DNA of 64,000 bases from Beijerinckiaceae bacterium (GCA_027531565.1 JAPZSB010000005.1:248001-312000); one strand, 5' to 3'. Shown: positions 18,694 through 29,128, counted from the stretch's first letter. Numbers and translations are program-made. The notes: generated by a model not told the origin, from the letters alone.

Positions 18694-20938
18694 CGGCAGC
18701 GCCCCTCGATGCGGATGATCGCCTGCTCAGCCCGGCCAGGACCGTGTCGCGCGGACCATCGGCGATCAGGCGGCCGTTTTCGAAGACCAGCAGCCGCTCG
18801 ATGAAGGACAGGAGGGAAACCCGGTGCGTGCAGACGATGAACGTCGTGTCGCGACCCAGCGCGGCATCGAGGCGGGCGCAGAACTCTGCCTCGCTGGTGA
18901 CATCCAGCGCGCTGGTCGGCTCGTCGAGAAACAGGATACGGGGCCGCCTGAGCAGGACGCGCGCAAGCGCGACGGACTGGCGCTGACCGCCTGACAGCGA
19001 ACGTCCGCCCTCCGCGATCCGCATGTCATAACCCTCGGGGTGCTGGGCAACGAAGCTGTCGATCCCGGCCAGTCTCGCGGCGGCAATGATGTCCTCGTCG
19101 GTCGCATCCGGCCGGCCGAGGGCAATGTTCCGCCGCATCGTTCCCATGAAGAGCTCGGAATCCTGGAGGACGAACCCGATATCCCGCCTGAGCTCGATCG
19201 GGTCGAATTGACGCTGGTCCGCGCCATCCAGCAGAACCCGGCCGGAATCGGGGGTATAGAGATTGACCAGAAGTCGACCGACCGTCGTCTTTCCCGAGCC
19301 GATCTTTCCCACTATGCCAACCCGCTCGCCGGGGCGGATCCGGAAGCTGACCTCGTCGAGCGCCGGCTTCGGCGAGCCGGGATAGGCGAAGGTCACGCGG
19401 TCGAACTCGATCGCTCCGCGCTTGATCCGGCGGGCAGTCCTGACCTCGCCGGGGGTAGTGTCCGTTTCCAGCTTCATCAGGGCGTCGATGCCCTGCAGGG
19501 CGATCAACGTCTGGTTGGCGCGGGAAATCATGCCGGCAAGATTGGCCAGCGGGGAAAGCACCCGCCCTGCCAGCATGTTGGCTGCGACAAGAGCACCCAC
19601 CGACAAGGCGTTGTTCATGACGAGAAACGCACCGCCGACCATGATCCCGAGCGAGGTCATCTGCTGGGCCAGGTTGGACAGCGTCAGCGCGAGGGATGAC
19701 CAGTGATGGACCTGCTCGCTCGCACGCGCGGATTGCGCGACCGACCGCTCCCACGCCGTTTGCAGGCTGGATTGCGCTCCCATGACCTTGATGGTCTCGA
19801 GGCCATTGAGACTTTCGATCAGGAGCCCGTGCTTGGCGGAAGCTTCGCCCTGGAACGTCTTCATGGCCCGGTCGAGCGGTCGCTGGATCAGGATTCCGAT
19901 GGCCATGACAACCGGCAGGAGAATGAGCGGAATCCACGCGAGGGGGCCGGCAATGAGGAACAGGATCCCGATGAAAAGGAATGCGAAAAGCAGGTCCGTC
20001 ACGGCGATCAGCGTGGCGGAGGTAAAGAATTCCCGGACGGAATCGAAGTCCCGGATCTGGTTCGCCAGGACGCCGACCCGTGCAGGTCTGACCCGCATCC
20101 GGATGCTCAGCAGGTGCTCGAAGATCTGTGCGGCGAGAACGCCGTCCGCCTGTTTCCCGGTCAGATCGATCATGTGCGACCGGGCAAACCGGAGGATGAA
20201 ATCGAAGGCGATCGCCAGCAGGACGCCGACCAGAAGCGCGACGAGCGAGGAGACCGCATGGTTGGGTAGCACCCGGTCGTAGACCGCCATGGTGAAGAGC
20301 GGAAACGCGAGGGCGAGGATGTTGATGATGAGCGTGGCCAGCGCGATGTGCCAGTAATTGGCCTGGAAACGGCGGACCACATCGAGGAACCAGCGATAGG
20401 AACGCCTGTCGTTCGCAGCTGCCGGATCCGCCACGTCGACAGGCCGGATCAGGAAGGCAAGTCCCGCATAGCCGGCCTCGACCTCGTCGTAGGGTCGGGA
20501 TGCAGCCTCGCCAGCGGCATCGCCGGGAAAGCGGACCAGTTCGCAGCGCCTGCCGGCCGGATCGATCCGTTTGAGGATGACAGGCTCGCTTCCGAGGAAG
20601 ACGAGGCAAGGCAGGACCAGCGGCGAGATGTCCCGGAAGGGACGCTGGACAGGTTCTGTTTCGAGGCCGGCCCGCCGCGCCGCCCGGGCAAACAGCGTGA
20701 TCGAAAGCGGCGCCCCTTCCAGCGGCAGGCCCGACAGCACGATATCCTCGCTGACCGCACGGCCATGATGCGCAGCGAGATGAAGGAGCGCCTTCAGCAA
20801 CGGATCTCTGGAACGGCTTTCGGACAACAGGGGCACCGGAAAGGTTTGCGCCTCGCCCGGCATTGGCCGGGAACGAGGCGGGGTGGGTGTCAAGGAGCAG
20901 GCTTCAAGGCCTGCCGCGATCGGGCCAGAGACAGCCAC
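18686..20938 (-). CDS. lapB: T1SS permease/ATPase with C39-like domain (LapB-like)
   Basis: C39-like N-domain without catalytic Cys, 6-TM domain, Walker A GKIGSGKTT, SLSGGQRQSVALARVLLRRPRILFLDEPTSALD. Confidence 0.92.
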   Translation of the reverse strand: MAVSGPIAAGLEACSLTPTPPRSRPMPGEAQTFPVPLLSESRSRDPLLKALLHLAAHHGRAVSEDIVLSGLPLEGAPLSITLFARAARRAGLETEPVQRPFRDISPLVLPCLVFLGSEPVILKRIDPAGRRCELVRFPGDAAGEAASRPYDEVEAGYAGLAFLIRPVDVADPAAANDRRSYRWFLDVVRRFQANYWHIALATLIINILALAFPLFTMAVYDRVLPNHAVSSLVALLVGVLLAIAFDFILRFARSHMIDLTGKQADGVLAAQIFEHLLSIRMRVRPARVGVLANQIRDFDSVREFFTSATLIAVTDLLFAFLFIGILFLIAGPLAWIPLILLPVVMAIGILIQRPLDRAMKTFQGEASAKHGLLIESLNGLETIKVMGAQSSLQTAWERSVAQSARASEQVHHWSSLALTLSNLAQQMTSLGIMVGGAFLVMNNALSVGALVAANMLAGRVLSPLANLAGMISRANQTLIALQGIDALMKLETDTTPGEVRTARRIKRGAIEFDRVTFAYPGSPKPALDEVSFRIRPGERVGIVGKIGSGKTTVGRLLVNLYTPDSGRVLLDGADQRQFDPIELRRDIGFVLQDSELFMGTMRRNIALGRPDATDEDIIAAARLAGIDSFVAQHPEGYDMRIAEGGRSLSGGQRQSVALARVLLRRPRILFLDEPTSALDVTSEAEFCARLDAALGRDTTFIVCTHRVSLLSFIERLLVFENGRLIADGPRDTVLAGLSRRSSASRGAADA

Positions 20939-20955
20939 GCGGCACGAACGGTCGA

Positions 20956-22332
20956 TCAGTGCAGCGCCCCCTTGAACGGGTTGCCGAACGACGTCGGGAA
21001 CACGGATCGGGCGTCTTTCGAGGTCGGGCTCGCATCCCGCGGCTGGGCGATGTTCAGACGGGCAAGCAATTGCCCGGTCGTGGCCAGCAACTGATAATCC
21101 GCGAAGACCGCGACATTGCGGGCTGCTTCCAGCGAAAGCCGCGCGTTGAAATGGGCATTCTCGGCGTTCAGGAGGTCGAGAAGGCTGCGTTGCCCGAGTT
21201 CGTACTCTCCACGATAGGCGGTGACCACCGCCTGTGCGGCACGGACCTGCCCCTGGAGCGAGGCAATCCGGGCGCCCGAGAATTGTCGGACCCCCCAGGC
21301 CCGGTCGATCGATTCAAATGCCGCCCGGCGCAGGGAATCGACTCGGCTCCGGCTCTCGGCCACCCGCTCGCCCAGTTCCGTGCGGCGGGCAGTATCGGTG
21401 CCTCCGGAGAAGAGAAGCCAGTCTGCCCGCAGCTTGACGGAGGTCTCGTCGAAACGTCCGCGCGTCTGGCTTGAATCCCGCCCCGACACGGCGCGCCCCT
21501 CGAGACCGACCCGCGGCAGGAAAAGTCCTGTCGTCGCATCGTAATCCCGTTCCGCAGCCGTCACATCGCTGGTTGCCGCCAGCAGGGTCGGGTTGGCGGC
21601 AATCGTCAGGTCGAAGGCCTTCTGCCGCGTCGCAGGCAGGCCGGAAAGACGCAGGGGCCCAGCCAGATTCCCGGGCGCGATTCCCACGGATTTGCGGAAC
21701 GCAGCCCGCGCTTCCTCGAGGCGGATCCGGAATTCCGCCAGCACGGCGCGAGCGGCGGACAGGCGCTCGTTCACCTGCTCCTGATCGCCCATCCCGGCAC
21801 GGCCACCGCTGAAGCGCTGGCTGATCGTATGCGCGAGCCGCTCATGCACGGCGACGTTCTCGGCGGCCAGGGAAGCGGAGGCAGTGAAGCGCTGGATATC
21901 AAGGAAGGCCTCGGCAGTGTCGAGAGCGACCAGCTCGGCCCTCTCGAACGTCCGCCACGCGGCGGCATCCGACCGTGCCATCTGGCGGTAGATCTGGTTC
22001 AGCGTGGCGAACCCGTCGAAGAGAAGCTGGTTGACGATGATTCCCGCTTCGCCGCCGGCCTTCCGCCATTCATTCGCGCCGGCAGCGGCAGACGCAATCG
22101 CCCGGCGGGAACGCTCATTCCCATATTCGGCCTGCACACGGACCTGCGGAAGCAGCCCCCCCTGCACCTGCCGCAGTTCCTGGTCGACCGCCCGCCTGTT
22201 CGCGGCGGCCTCTCCGATACGGGGATTGCTGGCAACTGCCATCCGGATGGCCTGCTCCAGCGTCATGGGCTGCTGGCCGGCGGCTGTGCCAAGCGAAAGC
22301 AGGAGAAACACGGCGGGAAGCGACAAACGCAT
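20956..22332 (-). CDS. lapE: TolC family outer membrane protein (LapE/AggA-like)
   Basis: Signal peptide; QPMTLEQAIRMAVASNPRIGEAAANRRAVDQELRQVQGGLLPQV and ELGQRSLLDLLNAENAHFNARLSLEAAR repeats. Confidence 0.9.
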   Translation of the reverse strand: MRLSLPAVFLLLSLGTAAGQQPMTLEQAIRMAVASNPRIGEAAANRRAVDQELRQVQGGLLPQVRVQAEYGNERSRRAIASAAAGANEWRKAGGEAGIIVNQLLFDGFATLNQIYRQMARSDAAAWRTFERAELVALDTAEAFLDIQRFTASASLAAENVAVHERLAHTISQRFSGGRAGMGDQEQVNERLSAARAVLAEFRIRLEEARAAFRKSVGIAPGNLAGPLRLSGLPATRQKAFDLTIAANPTLLAATSDVTAAERDYDATTGLFLPRVGLEGRAVSGRDSSQTRGRFDETSVKLRADWLLFSGGTDTARRTELGERVAESRSRVDSLRRAAFESIDRAWGVRQFSGARIASLQGQVRAAQAVVTAYRGEYELGQRSLLDLLNAENAHFNARLSLEAARNVAVFADYQLLATTGQLLARLNIAQPRDASPTSKDARSVFPTSFGNPFKGALH

Positions 22333-22524
22333 CGAAAAGGCTCCAAGGCAATGAATTGTAAAAAGCAGGAAGGTTCGAAACAGGACGCGCCTGCTCGATC
22401 GGGAATGAGGTCGACTTGAAAACGGGTGGTCGGAAGCTCTGGAAAACGGCTAGGTCACCATCTGCAATATATAAGAAACGACTAAAATAACGCGCCGGAG
22501 CACAAGGCAGGAAGACAGACGAGA

Positions 22525-22881
22525 ATGATCAAACGCGACAAAAACGATAGTTGTGAAAATCTCGTTACCGCAGAGGACTGGCGCTGGCAAGCGATCTCTG
22601 CGCGTCCCCGTCGGGCTTGTTCCGGCTTTGTCTACGCGGTTACAACGACCGGTGTGTTTTGTTGGCCCGGTTGCTCGTCCAGGTTGCCAATGTTGCGCAA
22701 TGTCCGGTGTTTCGAGGCGCCAGAGGACGCCATCTCGGCCGGATTTCGCGCCTGCAAGCGGTGCGGAGGCGGAATCACGCCTCCTGCGTCGTCCTCGGCC
22801 GGAACTTCGCCCAGAGGGCAGGGCCGACAAGCGCGACCACGGCGAGAACCAGCAGTGCCAGCGACAAGGGCTTCTCGATGA
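22525..22881 (+). pseudogene. Ada N-terminal (methylphosphotriester/Zn-binding) domain fragment; HTH and methyltransferase domains missing
   Basis: WRWQAISARPRRACSGFVYAVTTTGVFCWPGCSSRLPMLRNVRCFEAPEDAISAGFRACKRC aligns with the Ada N-domain (Cys pairs C-x3-C and CKRC); the motif ends near 22764 and the remaining codons are antisense to the tctA 3' end (stop at 22775). Confidence 0.8.
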
Positions 22882-24274
22882 AGATCCACCAGCTGCCCTG
22901 GCTGATCGTCATGGCCTGGCGGAAATTCATCTCGGCCAGCGGCCCCAGGATCATCCCGATGATGACCGGTGCGGTCGGGAAATCGAATTTCCGCATCAGG
23001 AAGCCCATGATGCCGACGAGGTAGAGCAGGACGAGGTCCACGACCGAGCGCGAGATCCCGTAGGAACCGACCGTGGCGAAGATCAGGATGCCACCATAGA
23101 GCAACGGCGCCGGAATCTTGAGCATCTTTACCCACAACCCGACCAACGGCAGGTTGAGTACGAGGAGCATCACGTTGCCGATATAGAGCGAGGCAATCAG
23201 CCCCCAGACCAGTTGCGGATTGGTTTGCAGCAGTTGCGGCCCGGGATTGATGCCGTAGCTCTGGAAGGCGGAGAGCATGATCGCGGCGGTGGCCGAAGTC
23301 GGCAGGCCAAGCGCCAGCATCGGCACCAGCACGCCGGCGGCGGAAGCGTTGTTCGCGGCTTCCGGCCCGGCCACACCCTCGATGGCGCCATGGCCGAACT
23401 CCTCCGGCTTGGGGGAGAGCTTCTTTTCGAGCGAATAGGAGAGGAAGGTCGGGATCTCGGCACCGCCGGCCGGCATGGCGCCGATCGGAAAACCGATGAA
23501 GGACCCGCGCAGCCAGGGCTTCCAGGACCGCTTCCAGTCCTCGCGGCTCATCATCACGGAATCGGTGACCTTGAGGACTTCCTCGTCACCGCCCTTGCGC
23601 TGGGCGGCCAGCCACAGCGTCTCGCCGATGGCGAAGAGGCCCACTGCGACGATGATGACGTTGATGCCATCGTAGAGTTCCGTCAGCCCGAAGGTAAAGC
23701 GAAGCTGGCCGGACTGGTTGTCCACGCCGATCATGCCGAGGAACATGCCGACAAACAGCGCCGTCATGCCGCGCACCGCGGATCCGCCGAGGACGGCCGC
23801 CACGGTGACGAAAGACAGCATCATCAGCGAGAAATATTCCGCAGGGCCGAATTTGAGGGCGAAGGCGACCACCGGCTCCGCCATGAAGGTGATGCCGATC
23901 GTCCCGATCGTGCCGGCCACGAAGGATCCGATCGCCGCCGTGGCCAGGGCTGCACCGGCGCGGCCCCGCTTGGCCATCTTGTTGCCCTCGAGCGAGGTGA
24001 CGATGGTGGCGCTTTCGCCCGGGGTGTTGAGCAGGATCGAGGTCGTCGACCCGCCATACATGGCACCGTAATAGATGCCGGCGAACAGGATGAAGGCCGC
24101 CGTCGGATCGACCTTTGTGGTGATCGGCAGCAGCAGGGCGATGGTCAGCGCGGGCCCAAGGCCCGGCAGCACGCCGATGGCGGTCCCGACGGCGACCCCG
24201 ACAAGGCACCACATCAGGTTGATCGGCGTCAGGGCAATGGCGAAACCCTGAAGCAGCTGGCCAAGCGTATCCAT
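22775..24274 (-). CDS. tctA: Tripartite tricarboxylate transporter permease (TctA)
   Basis: [71 protein letters not shown]-like motifs. Confidence 0.96.
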   Translation of the reverse strand: MDTLGQLLQGFAIALTPINLMWCLVGVAVGTAIGVLPGLGPALTIALLLPITTKVDPTAAFILFAGIYYGAMYGGSTTSILLNTPGESATIVTSLEGNKMAKRGRAGAALATAAIGSFVAGTIGTIGITFMAEPVVAFALKFGPAEYFSLMMLSFVTVAAVLGGSAVRGMTALFVGMFLGMIGVDNQSGQLRFTFGLTELYDGINVIIVAVGLFAIGETLWLAAQRKGGDEEVLKVTDSVMMSREDWKRSWKPWLRGSFIGFPIGAMPAGGAEIPTFLSYSLEKKLSPKPEEFGHGAIEGVAGPEAANNASAAGVLVPMLALGLPTSATAAIMLSAFQSYGINPGPQLLQTNPQLVWGLIASLYIGNVMLLVLNLPLVGLWVKMLKIPAPLLYGGILIFATVGSYGISRSVVDLVLLYLVGIMGFLMRKFDFPTAPVIIGMILGPLAEMNFRQAMTISQGSWWIFIEKPLSLALLVLAVVALVGPALWAKFRPRTTQEA

Positions 24275-24771
24275 CAGATCAGTCTTTCGATCATCCCGCT
24301 GCCGATCTGGTAGCCGAGCACCCGGTCGAAGCCGATATAGGCCACCAGCGCGAGGGCAAATCCGATCAGGGCATCACGGAGAAAGGCACGGCTGCCGAAG
24401 GCGCGCGCGGTGAAGCTGAAGACCACCGTCGAGGCGATGATGAACCCGAATTGCGGGATCACCTGCGTCTCGCCCACCCGATAGCCGTCGATGAGGAGGA
24501 GGTTCATCGCGAGCCCGGCCAGCAGCCAGCCGAGGCCACGCCAGTCGAAATCGACGCCGCGCTCATGCTCCCAGCCACCGGTCAGGCCCTGGATGGTCAG
24601 CAGGAGGCCGAAAAAGGCGAGTCCAGCCGTGATGGCCCAGGGAACCACAGCCGGCCCGACCTTGGCATAGGCGGAGGAGGGAATGGCCGCCGTCGCGAAA
24701 CCCACGACGACGGCAAAGCCCACCATCCCGAGCCCGACCAGCAGTTCGGGCAGAGAAGGCTTCAGCACCAT
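24274..24771 (-). CDS. tctB: Tripartite tricarboxylate transporter small permease (TctB)
   Basis: Four hydrophobic segments, [30 protein letters not shown]; position between tctA and tctC. Confidence 0.9.
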   Translation of the reverse strand: MVLKPSLPELLVGLGMVGFAVVVGFATAAIPSSAYAKVGPAVVPWAITAGLAFFGLLLTIQGLTGGWEHERGVDFDWRGLGWLLAGLAMNLLLIDGYRVGETQVIPQFGFIIASTVVFSFTARAFGSRAFLRDALIGFALALVAYIGFDRVLGYQIGSGMIERLI

Positions 24772-24774
24772 CGA

Positions 24775-25758
24775 TCAGGCCGCGAGACCGAGATCTTTGA
24801 GGATGCCGGTGATGCGGGCGGTCTCGGTTTCGATATACTTGGCGAAGGCATCGCCACGCATGTAGATGCCCGTCCAGTCCCGCTTGGTCAGTTCGGTCTT
24901 CCAGCTTTCCGAGGTGACCAGCTTGTCGAACAGCGCGATCAGCGCGTCCTGCTGGGCCTTGGTGGTGCCGGGGGCGCCGAAGACGCCGCGCCAGTTGAAC
25001 AATTCGACGTCGACACCGGCTTCCTTGAGCGTCGGCGCATTGATGCCGTCCTGGCGCTTGTCGGAGGAGAGGGCGAGAACGCGCAGCTTGCCGGCTTTTA
25101 CCTGCTCGGCGAATTCGCCATAGCCCGAGACGCCGCAGGAGACCTGGTTGCCGAGCAGCGCGGCCGTGGCCGGGCCGCCGCCCGCATAGGCCACATACGC
25201 CACCTTGCGCGGATCGACGCCGGCGGCCTTGGCGATCATGCCGGCGAGGATGTGATCCGAACCGCCGGCCGAACCGCCGGCCCAGGAAACCTTGCCCGGA
25301 TCAGCCTTCAGTGCCGCCACGAGATCGCCCATCGTCTTGAACGGGCTCTCGGCCGGAACGACGACCGCGAGGAATTCGCCGGTCAGGCGGCAGAGCGGCA
25401 CGACATCGGTAAGCTTCAGCGGCGCCTTGTTGGCGATGATCGCGCCGACCATCACCATCCCGCCGATCATGATGGCGTTCGGCTGGCCTTTCTTGGTGGA
25501 AATGAACTTCGGCAGACCGACCACGCCGCCGGCGCCCGGGGCATGCTCGAACTGGAAATTCTCGATGATCTTCTCGGCGCGCATCACGCTCTCGATGGCG
25601 CGGCCCGTACCGTCCCAGCCACCACCCGGCGCCGCCGGTACGAAGATCTGCAGCGAGGTCAGCGCCTGCGCCTGGGCCGGCGTCAGCAGCCCCAGCGGAA
25701 GAGTGGCGGCTACGCTGCCGGCCATGCCCGCTTTCAGGATAGTGCGTCGAGTTGTCAT
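24775..25758 (-). CDS. tctC: Tripartite tricarboxylate transporter substrate-binding protein (TctC/Bug family)
   Basis: RR-type signal MTTRRTILKAGMAGS; LQIFVPAAPGGGWDGTGRAIESVM and EFAEQVKAGKLRVLALSSDKR motifs. Confidence 0.93.
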   Translation of the reverse strand: MTTRRTILKAGMAGSVAATLPLGLLTPAQAQALTSLQIFVPAAPGGGWDGTGRAIESVMRAEKIIENFQFEHAPGAGGVVGLPKFISTKKGQPNAIMIGGMVMVGAIIANKAPLKLTDVVPLCRLTGEFLAVVVPAESPFKTMGDLVAALKADPGKVSWAGGSAGGSDHILAGMIAKAAGVDPRKVAYVAYAGGGPATAALLGNQVSCGVSGYGEFAEQVKAGKLRVLALSSDKRQDGINAPTLKEAGVDVELFNWRGVFGAPGTTKAQQDALIALFDKLVTSESWKTELTKRDWTGIYMRGDAFAKYIETETARITGILKDLGLAA

Positions 25759-26064
25759 CACTTGGGCTCCCACAGTTTATCGTCTGGACTTGGCATCTTT
25801 TTCATATGCCCTTTCCGCGTAGCGTCCCAACCTGTCACCAAACTGACAAGCCGGATGAAGGCGTTGTCGGTCCCTTCCCGGAACGCCTCCGGCCACGCGC
25901 CATGCCCCAGACTGGCAGACATTGGCAGGGGCGACAAGAACCCACCGGGAATATGTTTGGCTGCACCACAGGGATGCATGGATGCGGTTGTGATCCGCCG
26001 CCGCCCTCGTTAGAACGACGCGGTCGGGCCTCCGTGCCCTGCCGCGAGGGAAGTGGACATCCGC

Positions 26065-26700
26065 ATGACGAAGGCGATTGACGGGATCGGCCGCCTGCTG
26101 CTGGCCTCTGCCTCGCCGCGTCGTTTCCAGTTGCTGGAGCAGATCGGCATCAGCCCCGACCACGTGCTCGCCACATCGATCGACGAGACGCCACGCCAGC
26201 GCGAGCGGCCCCGGGTTTATGCCGAGCGTCTCGCCCGGGAAAAGGCCGAGGCCGCCTACAAGGCAACACGGCACGATCCGGCCCTGGCCACCTGCCATGT
26301 GCTGTCGGCCGATACCGTGGTCGCGCTGGGCTCGCGCATCCTGCCGAAGACCGAACTCGCCGCCGAGGCCGCGCAATGCCTGCGCCTGCTCTCCGGCCGG
26401 GCGCATCGCGTCTATACCAGCGTGGTTGTCATGCTGCCATCCGGGCGGCAATCGCAGCGGCTGGTCGAGGCCCGTGTCCGGTTCAAGCGGCTTTCGGGCG
26501 ACGAGATCGACGCCTATCTCGCCAGCGGCGAATGGGAAGGCAAGGCCGGGGGCTATGCGATCCAGGGCATTGCCGGCGCCTTCGTCACGAAAATCATCGG
26601 TTCCTACTCGGCCATTGTCGGCCTGCCGCTCTATGAAACCGCGTCCCTTCTGGCCGGCACCGGCTATCCCGTTCATCTGCGCTGGCTCAATCAGGCGTGA
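26065..26700 (+). CDS. maf: Maf family nucleoside triphosphate pyrophosphatase
   Basis: LLLASASPRRFQLLEQIGI, LSADTVVALGSRILPKTE, EGKAGGYAIQGIAGAFVTKIIGSYSAIVGLPLYE; alternative GTG start at 26053. Confidence 0.95.
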   Translation: MTKAIDGIGRLLLASASPRRFQLLEQIGISPDHVLATSIDETPRQRERPRVYAERLAREKAEAAYKATRHDPALATCHVLSADTVVALGSRILPKTELAAEAAQCLRLLSGRAHRVYTSVVVMLPSGRQSQRLVEARVRFKRLSGDEIDAYLASGEWEGKAGGYAIQGIAGAFVTKIIGSYSAIVGLPLYETASLLAGTGYPVHLRWLNQA

Positions 26701-26912
26701 CGGCCATGGCGGAAGCAAAGGACCCGACCTTGATCCGCGCGCCGCGCTGTCCCATCTGCGGACGGCTGACGGTTCAGCAATTCCGGCCGTTCTGCTCGAA
26801 GCACTGCGCCGATGTCGATCTCTCGCGCTGGCTCAACGGCATTTATGCCGTGCCGGAGCGGGATGAGGACGAAGGCGACGGCCACCGTCCCGACGAACCC
26901 TATTCTTCCTGA
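26697..26912 (+). CDS. yacG: DNA gyrase inhibitor YacG (zinc-binding)
   Basis: CPICGRLTVQQFRPFCSKHCADVDLSRWLNGIYAVP (CxxC...CxxxC); GTG at 26697 or ATG at 26706. Confidence 0.93.
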   Translation: MTAMAEAKDPTLIRAPRCPICGRLTVQQFRPFCSKHCADVDLSRWLNGIYAVPERDEDEGDGHRPDEPYSS

Positions 26913-26933
26913 TCTCCCGCAAAGGACCTGAAC

Positions 26934-27989
26934 ATGCAGCGTCGCCCGCTTGGCCGCACCGGACTTGATGTTTCCCTGATCTGCCTCGGCACCATGACGT
27001 GGGGCCAGCAGAACACGGAGGCCGAGGGACATGCCCAGATGGATTACGCGCTCGACCGGAGCGTGAACTTCTTCGACACCGCCGAACTCTACTCGATCCC
27101 GCCGGCGGCAGAGACGCAGGGCTCGACGGAGCGGATCATCGGCACCTGGTTCGCAAGCCGGAAGAACCGCGACAAGGTCATCCTCGCCACCAAGGTGATC
27201 GGCCGTTCGGACATGACCTGGTTCCGCAAGGATGGCTCGAAGGGCCGCCTGATCCGCAGCCAGATGGAAGAGGCGCTCGACGCCAGCCTGAAGCGCCTGC
27301 AGACCGACTATGTCGATCTCTACCAGCTGCACTGGCCGGACCGGGCCATGCCCTGGGGTTCGAACCCGACGCGCTTCAACCCGGCCGATTTCCGCACGGC
27401 AGGCGAGGAAACTCCGTTCCACGAAGTCCTTGAGATCCTCGCCGGCTTCATCAAGGCCGGGAAGGTGCGGCATGTCGGCCTCTCGAACGAGAGCGCCTGG
27501 GGCACGATGCGCTTCCTGACCGAGAGCGAGGCGAGGGGCCTGCCGCGCATGCAGTCGATCCAGAACGCCTACAACATGCTGAACCGAACCTTCGAGACGG
27601 CGCTGGCCGAGATCTGGCTGCGTGAGGATATTGGCCTGCTGGCCTATTCGCCGCTCGCGCAGGGCTATCTCTCCGGCAAGTATCTCGATGGCGCCCGCCC
27701 GGCAGGTGCACGCTCCACGTTGTTCAATCGCGGCCAGCGTTACGAGAAGCCAGGCGCCGAGGCCGCCGTGCGCGATTATGTCGGGCTTGCGCGCGAATAC
27801 GGGCTGGATCCGGCCGTCATGGCGAATGCCTTCGTCAACAGCCGGCCCTTCGTCACCTCGAACATCATCGGCGCGACGACGATGGAGCAGCTCAAGCTCG
27901 CCATCGATTCCGAAGGCGTGACGCTCAGCCTCGAACTGCTCGGCAAGATCGATCTGATCCACCAGCTGCGCGGCAATCCTTCGCCCTGA
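26934..27989 (+). CDS. Aldo/keto reductase (Tas-like)
   Basis: RRPLGRTGLDVSLICLGTMTWGQQNTEAEGHAQMDYALDRSVNFFDTAELYSIPP. Confidence 0.92.
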   Translation: MQRRPLGRTGLDVSLICLGTMTWGQQNTEAEGHAQMDYALDRSVNFFDTAELYSIPPAAETQGSTERIIGTWFASRKNRDKVILATKVIGRSDMTWFRKDGSKGRLIRSQMEEALDASLKRLQTDYVDLYQLHWPDRAMPWGSNPTRFNPADFRTAGEETPFHEVLEILAGFIKAGKVRHVGLSNESAWGTMRFLTESEARGLPRMQSIQNAYNMLNRTFETALAEIWLREDIGLLAYSPLAQGYLSGKYLDGARPAGARSTLFNRGQRYEKPGAEAAVRDYVGLAREYGLDPAVMANAFVNSRPFVTSNIIGATTMEQLKLAIDSEGVTLSLELLGKIDLIHQLRGNPSP

Positions 27990-27994
27990 CCCGT

Positions 27995-29086
27995 TCAGGC
28001 CCAGGCCGCCAGGGCCGCCTCCAGCGAGGGGTGGTCCGGCGGAAGGGCCATGTCGGGGGTCGGCGCGGCGGAAAAACGCGGCGCCGCCGCTGGCTGGACG
28101 GCGCCATTGGCTGTCACGAAGGCGTTGCGCGCCCGGTTATGCGGATGATCGGGCGCCTCATCCAGTGTCAGCACCGGGGCGAGGCAGGCATCGGTTCCGG
28201 CAAAATGCGCGGCCCATTCATCCCGGGTTCGCGTCAGGAATACGGCCGCGAAGGCCGCGATCTGCTCCGGCCAGCGCGCCTTGTCCATCCGTTCCGCCTC
28301 TGGCAGCGCCGGCAGGCCGAGGCCCTCGCAGAGTGCCGCATAGAACGGGCGCTCCAGCGCGCCGACGGCCACGAAACGCCCGTCCTTGCATCGATAGGTC
28401 CTGTAGAACGGCGCCGCACCGTCAAGGATATTGGCCTCGCGGCGCGCGGTATCCCAGCGCCCTTGCGCGGCAAGATCGGAGAACATCGCCATCAGCGACA
28501 CCGTGCAATCGGAAATCGCGCAATCCACGACCTGGCCCTCGCCGGTCTGCCGCGCGCGGAGCAGGGCGGCGAGAAGGCCCATCGCGAGATAGAGCGCGCC
28601 ACCGCCGAGATCGCCAACGAGGTTGAGCGGCGGCACCGGCCGCTCGGCGGGGCCGATCGCCGCCAGCGCCCCTGTAATCGCGATGTAGTTGATGTCATGC
28701 CCGGCCGTCTGCGCGAGCGGGCCATGCTGCCCCCATCCGGTCATCCGGCCATAGACAAGCGCCGGGTTGGCGGCCAGCAGCACGTCCGGCCCGAGGCCGA
28801 GCCTCTCCATGACGCCGGGACGGTACCCCTCGATCAACACATCGGCCCGCCGGGCCAGCGCTTTTACCTGCGCAAGGTGCTGCGGCGATTTGAGATCTGC
28901 CGTGACGCTGGTGCGGTTGCGCCGCACGACCTTTTCCGTCCACGGGTCAGCGCCGCCCGGACGGTCGATCCGGAGGATGCTCGCCCCCATATCGGCAAGC
29001 AGCATCGCCGCGAAAGGCGCCGGACCGATCCCGGCGAACTCGAGGATCCGGATTCCCGCGAGTGGAAGAACTTTTCCTTTGTCCAT
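27995..29086 (-). CDS. CaiB/BaiF family CoA-transferase (alpha-methylacyl-CoA racemase-like)
   Basis: LAGIRILEFAGIGPAPFAAMLLADMGASILRIDRPG, DVLIEGYRPGVMERLGLGPD, GHDINYIAITGAL. Confidence 0.94.
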   Translation of the reverse strand: MDKGKVLPLAGIRILEFAGIGPAPFAAMLLADMGASILRIDRPGGADPWTEKVVRRNRTSVTADLKSPQHLAQVKALARRADVLIEGYRPGVMERLGLGPDVLLAANPALVYGRMTGWGQHGPLAQTAGHDINYIAITGALAAIGPAERPVPPLNLVGDLGGGALYLAMGLLAALLRARQTGEGQVVDCAISDCTVSLMAMFSDLAAQGRWDTARREANILDGAAPFYRTYRCKDGRFVAVGALERPFYAALCEGLGLPALPEAERMDKARWPEQIAAFAAVFLTRTRDEWAAHFAGTDACLAPVLTLDEAPDHPHNRARNAFVTANGAVQPAAAPRFSAAPTPDMALPPDHPSLEAALAAWA

Positions 29087-29128
29087 CAGGGGTTTGGCTC
29101 CGGAGGTGGAATCAGGCCGGGAAGCGGT

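Noticed and set aside
22553-24313. 586-aa plus-strand ORF opposite tctA
   Set aside because: Antisense low-complexity translation. The Ada similarity is in a different frame (22525 ORF).
25752-26081. 109-aa plus-strand ORF upstream of maf
   Set aside because: No homology I recognise and it overlaps tctC and maf starts; checked for missing Ada domains and for infA, neither present.
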